From: JAGLTA01 sp034660735
Lineage (GTDB): Bacteria; Patescibacteriota; Patescibacteriia; JAACEG01
NCBI GenBank assembly: GCA_034660735.1
Contig: JAYEJQ010000010.1
Span: forward strand, 1 to 26,808
DNA length: 26,808 nt
Direction: 5' to 3'
The notes under the pieces were generated by a model. That model worked only from the letters and a program-made list of their open reading frames with translations, did not search any database and was not told the origin of the DNA. A program made the translations under genes and the position numbers. Of the stretch, positions 24,335 through 26,808 are shown piece after piece (the stretch's first letter is position 1; each line of letters starts with the position of its first letter).

Positions 24335-25084
24335 TTAATTCTTTTCTATTTCCAATCTCTTGACCTCGTCATTTAAAAACATTAATACTTCTTGCTTTAA
24401 TATTTTTCTGATTTTTTTAAATTTATCATAAGGAAGCAAAGTATTTATATCTTGATCTAAAATAGTATTAGTTATATATTTTTTAATAAAAACAATAAGT
24501 TCCTTTAAAAAAATATTTACGGATTTTTTTCTTCTTTCAACTATCACATCTTTATTATAATCAAATCCTTGCATAAAAAAATAATGTATATCATAAACAT
24601 CTCTTCCTGCAATTGATTTATTTTTTTCATACCGATCAATTAAAGCCACTAATTTATTTGCAAACATAGTTTCAATAGTTTGGCACATAATTATCCTGTC
24701 AATTTCTTCTATCTCCTCAATTTTGTATTTATTTGATTTAAGCGGCGGCATAGTTACATCTATTTTTATAGTATTTCTTTCTCCGACTTTGGCTGGATAC
24801 TTTAAAAAATATTGCGGAACTTTTTGGCTTTTTTCTTTTATAATTAGCCCTATATCTTTAAAAACTTTCTCCATATTTTTTCTCACTAAACTTATATCTT
24901 GATCTTTAGCTGCATAATCAAAATCAAGATCAATAGAAAATCTATCCAAAAAACCGCGCATAGCAGCGCAAGTTCCGCCCTTAAAGTAAAGAGAAGTTGC
25001 TAATAATTGATTATCGTATATTTTAGACAACAAGCGATAAAGCCATGCCTTATGTTTTGCTTCTTTTTTGTTTGGTATAATCAT
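24335..25084 (-). CDS. AbiEii/AbiGii-family nucleotidyltransferase toxin
   Basis: A DNA polymerase-beta-fold nucleotidyltransferase of the AbiEii (type IV toxin-antitoxin / abortive infection) family. Motif I: LYFKGGTCAAMRGFLDRFSI followed by DLDFDY, giving GG-T and the D-L-D catalytic pair; the third acidic strand TIKIDVTM; and the conserved MFANKLVALIDRYEK...GRDVYDIHYF. I prefer ATG at 25082-25084 (MIIPNKKEAKH), 23 nt after the antitoxin stop; the frame is also open from an ATG at 25171, which would overlap the antitoxin by 64 nt. Paired with the AbiEi-like gene immediately upstream. Confidence 0.85.
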   Translation of the reverse strand: MIIPNKKEAKHKAWLYRLLSKIYDNQLLATSLYFKGGTCAAMRGFLDRFSIDLDFDYAAKDQDISLVRKNMEKVFKDIGLIIKEKSQKVPQYFLKYPAKVGERNTIKIDVTMPPLKSNKYKIEEIEEIDRIIMCQTIETMFANKLVALIDRYEKNKSIAGRDVYDIHYFFMQGFDYNKDVIVERRKKSVNIFLKELIVFIKKYITNTILDQDINTLLPYDKFKKIRKILKQEVLMFLNDEVKRLEIEKN

Positions 25085-25107
25085 ATAGAATAACACTAAT
25101 CTGTGAA

Positions 25108-25686
25108 TTAATAACGATTCGACGTTAACGGATAACCAATCTCTTTTTGTATTTTTTTTACTTTTTTCCAATTAATCTTTTTGCTATTATCAAAATATGC
25201 TTTTGAATTAAAATACAACAAATCAGCCACTGCTCTTTCAATAGAAGCTATTTTTACGCCATTATTATTTTTTATGCCAACAGAGTTGAACAAAAATCTA
25301 TCAGATAATTTTCTTGAATAATAATTATTATCTCCTATCCTGAATTTTTTTGATTTAGCGCTGATTAAAGTAATTTTATTGCTACTCTGAAAAATTATTC
25401 CTTGTTCTGCTAAAACTGTTTCCGCGCTGACATAAGAAAAACTATGTAAAGCCTTTGTTCCTAGTAATAAAGGATCTAATTGATTAATTGGCTTAATAGA
25501 ATAAAAACCTTTATGAATTCTAAATAACAATCTTTGCTTATTGTATCTTGTTAGGGTTGTATATAAAGTATTTGCATCTTTGATTTGCCATAAATTAGCT
25601 AGGTCTTTAGTATGAAAAATAACGTTTCCTAATCTGGCAATTTGCGCAAATCTATTTAATTTTATGTTTATTTTATCTGTACTCAT
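25108..25686 (-). CDS. AbiEi-like antitoxin / transcriptional regulator
   Basis: About 192 residues from ATG 25684-25686 (a TTG at 25704 in the same frame is unlikely). N-terminal winged helix (FHTKDLANLWQIKDANTLYTTLTRYNKQRLLFRIHKGFYSI) followed by the AbiEi-type domain with SYVSAETVLAEQGI and IASIERAVADLLYF. In AbiE systems this protein represses its own operon and neutralises the AbiEii toxin without direct contact (type IV). Directly upstream of the toxin gene, same strand. Confidence 0.85.
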   Translation of the reverse strand: MSTDKINIKLNRFAQIARLGNVIFHTKDLANLWQIKDANTLYTTLTRYNKQRLLFRIHKGFYSIKPINQLDPLLLGTKALHSFSYVSAETVLAEQGIIFQSSNKITLISAKSKKFRIGDNNYYSRKLSDRFLFNSVGIKNNNGVKIASIERAVADLLYFNSKAYFDNSKKINWKKVKKIQKEIGYPLTSNRY

Positions 25687-25692
25687 ATATAC

Positions 25693-25721
25693 AGTATAAT
25701 ACAACTAAAATAAAAAGTCAA
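25693..25721 (-). promoter_or_regulatory. abiE promoter, probably leaderless
   Basis: Minus strand TTGACT (25716-25721), 17-bp spacer, TATACT (25693-25698). Initiation six or seven bases later falls on the ATG at 25686, so the mRNA would have no leader. Confidence 0.7.
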
Positions 25722-25920
25722 ACCTTTATCATTAAACGGATTTTTGGTTTAATCTCTTTTTCAAAATTTTGCATTAAATCTTTAAATTCCATAATTTTTA
25801 ATTATTATTAAATATTTTTAAACTCGCTTAAAATTTTATTTTTAAAACTATTCCGCAAGCCGTTTTCTTATGGCTATTTTATATAGCGCTAAATATTTTT
25901 TCGCAATAAATAATAATATC

Positions 25921-26751
25921 TCATTTCATCTTTTTCACTCCGCTGATTAAGATATTCTTAATATTATTGCTTAAATTTTTTACAAAATCCGCATCGCTGA
26001 TAAAATTTTCTATATCAAACTTAATGCTTTTCGCGTCAACCTTTTTTATAATATCTATTAAATTCTTTTTTATTTCTTCTAAATTTTTAACTTTTCCTAA
26101 ACATTGAATATTCGGCTGAACCTCTTTTTCAATATACCACATTAAATCAAAATAATCTCTTCCTTTAACGTTTAAAAGAACATTGCCTTGCTTGTCAGTC
26201 TTTTCCCATTTCCTGTTTAAAACCGCCATTATTTTTGTTGACATTAAAGTAGGCAAATCAAAAACTCTTACAAACAAAGATTTGTTCAATTTAAAAAGCG
26301 GCTTAATTTCTGTCTTGTATTTTTTGCAAAAATCAAAACCTTTAAACACCTCTACTTTTAACAATAAAATATTACTTTCGCTTTTGTCTGCTAATTTTAA
26401 TTCTTCTAATATATGAAATTTTAAATAAATCCTAAATTTTTGTATTTTTACTGTCGGTTTTAGATCAGTCTTGTTTTTAAAATAATTTTCTAAACCGAAA
26501 GCCAACTTTTCTAAATTAATTTTTTTTTGAATATCAACAAAATCTAAATCCTCTGACAAACGCGGGAGGTTATAACACTGAGATAAACATGAGCCACCGT
26601 AAAAAATCAAATCTTTATATTTTTTATTTGAATATATAAAATCTAAAACAAAAATCTGCAGGTATTCCTTTAAAATATTTCTTTGGTATAAAATCGTTTT
26701 GCCGCTATTTTCCTCTAATAAATTTTTTAAAACATCTTTTATTTTATCCAT
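25921..26751 (-). CDS. Second AbiEii-like nucleotidyltransferase toxin
   Basis: A 276-residue protein of the same superfamily but a different subfamily from the gene at 24335. Motif I IFYGGSCLSQCYNLPRLS followed by EDLDFVD; the third acidic strand LLLKVEVFKG; and the conserved LMSTKIMAVLNRKWEK with KGRDYFDLMWY. Its usual AbiEi partner is not between it and the next gene; it may lie beyond the right edge, upstream on the minus strand. Ends with TGA. The 230 bp between it and the AbiEi gene holds no convincing gene. Confidence 0.85.
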   Translation of the reverse strand: MDKIKDVLKNLLEENSGKTILYQRNILKEYLQIFVLDFIYSNKKYKDLIFYGGSCLSQCYNLPRLSEDLDFVDIQKKINLEKLAFGLENYFKNKTDLKPTVKIQKFRIYLKFHILEELKLADKSESNILLLKVEVFKGFDFCKKYKTEIKPLFKLNKSLFVRVFDLPTLMSTKIMAVLNRKWEKTDKQGNVLLNVKGRDYFDLMWYIEKEVQPNIQCLGKVKNLEEIKKNLIDIIKKVDAKSIKFDIENFISDADFVKNLSNNIKNILISGVKKMK

Positions 26752-26808
26752 TAAATTTTTATTAAAACTCTAAACAATTAAAAATTTTCAACATTTTTTT
26801 TGATCCTT

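Noticed and set aside
25718..25792. Minus-strand 24-codon open frame (MEFKDLMQNFEKEI...)
   Set aside because: No start signal and its end overlaps the -35 box of the abiE promoter; it may be a remnant, but there is too little to call a gene.

Overview
The window is AT-rich, gene-dense bacterial chromosome that reads best as a member of the Candidate Phyla Radiation (Patescibacteria). The grounds are the protein types: a secreted protein carrying a C-terminal module I associate with CPR cell-surface proteins (GRPADAF signature), a stripped-down TsaB-like protein, a PP2C-like/beta-propeller membrane protein, a translin homologue, AbiE-type nucleotidyltransferases, and almost no Shine-Dalgarno sequences. 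TGA is used as an ordinary stop (for example at 25921), so the UGA=Gly code of Gracilibacteria/Absconditabacteria is not in use. The assignment is inference; no rRNA gene or tRNA gene was found.

Layout. (1) 1-5812, minus strand: a remodelled division/cell-wall (dcw) operon. A strong promoter with an array of MraZ boxes drives mraZ, then a 13-repeat DKNYY-type protein, a 70-bp duplicated mraZ tail, a small membrane protein, rsmH (with a heptanucleotide tandem repeat in its coding sequence), an FtsL-like protein, and a secreted DUF2330/CPHC-thioredoxin-fold protein that leaves the window. (2) 5921-11165, plus strand: an orphan sensor histidine kinase, a valyl-tRNA synthetase with a complete histidine-phosphatase domain inserted in its core, and a truncated TsaB-like protein. 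(3) 11171-13876: a winged-helix/nucleotidyltransferase-like regulator divergent from a membrane PP2C-like/beta-propeller protein, with overlapping promoters, closed by a bidirectional terminator. (4) 14015-15898, minus strand: rplJ-rplL-translin operon behind a promoter and an L10 leader with an attenuator. (5) 15900-17430: a gene-poor tract of hairpin-bearing repeats and gene debris. (6) 17428-24300, minus strand: a Cys-rich membrane protein, rseP, a polysaccharide flippase, a trifunctional AroD-AroE-AroK fusion, and comF. (7) 24335-26751, minus strand: an AbiEi/AbiEii pair plus a second, different AbiEii-like toxin gene.

How it fits together. The left side is cell-envelope growth and division under MraZ autoregulation. 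The middle is translation (ValRS, t6A-like protein, L10/L7/L12) with an unexpected RNA-processing homologue (translin) behind L7/L12. The right side is envelope export, aromatic precursor synthesis condensed into one polypeptide, DNA uptake (ComF), and abortive-infection-like toxins. A family of 170-200 bp non-coding composite elements, ending in hairpins whose sequence changes while pairing is kept, is scattered through the intergenic gaps.

The best candidates for something undescribed are the ValRS-phosphatase chimera, the frame-sensitive heptamer repeat in rsmH (the same heptamer borders the ValRS insertion), the composite hairpin element family, and the translin gene in the L7/L12 operon.
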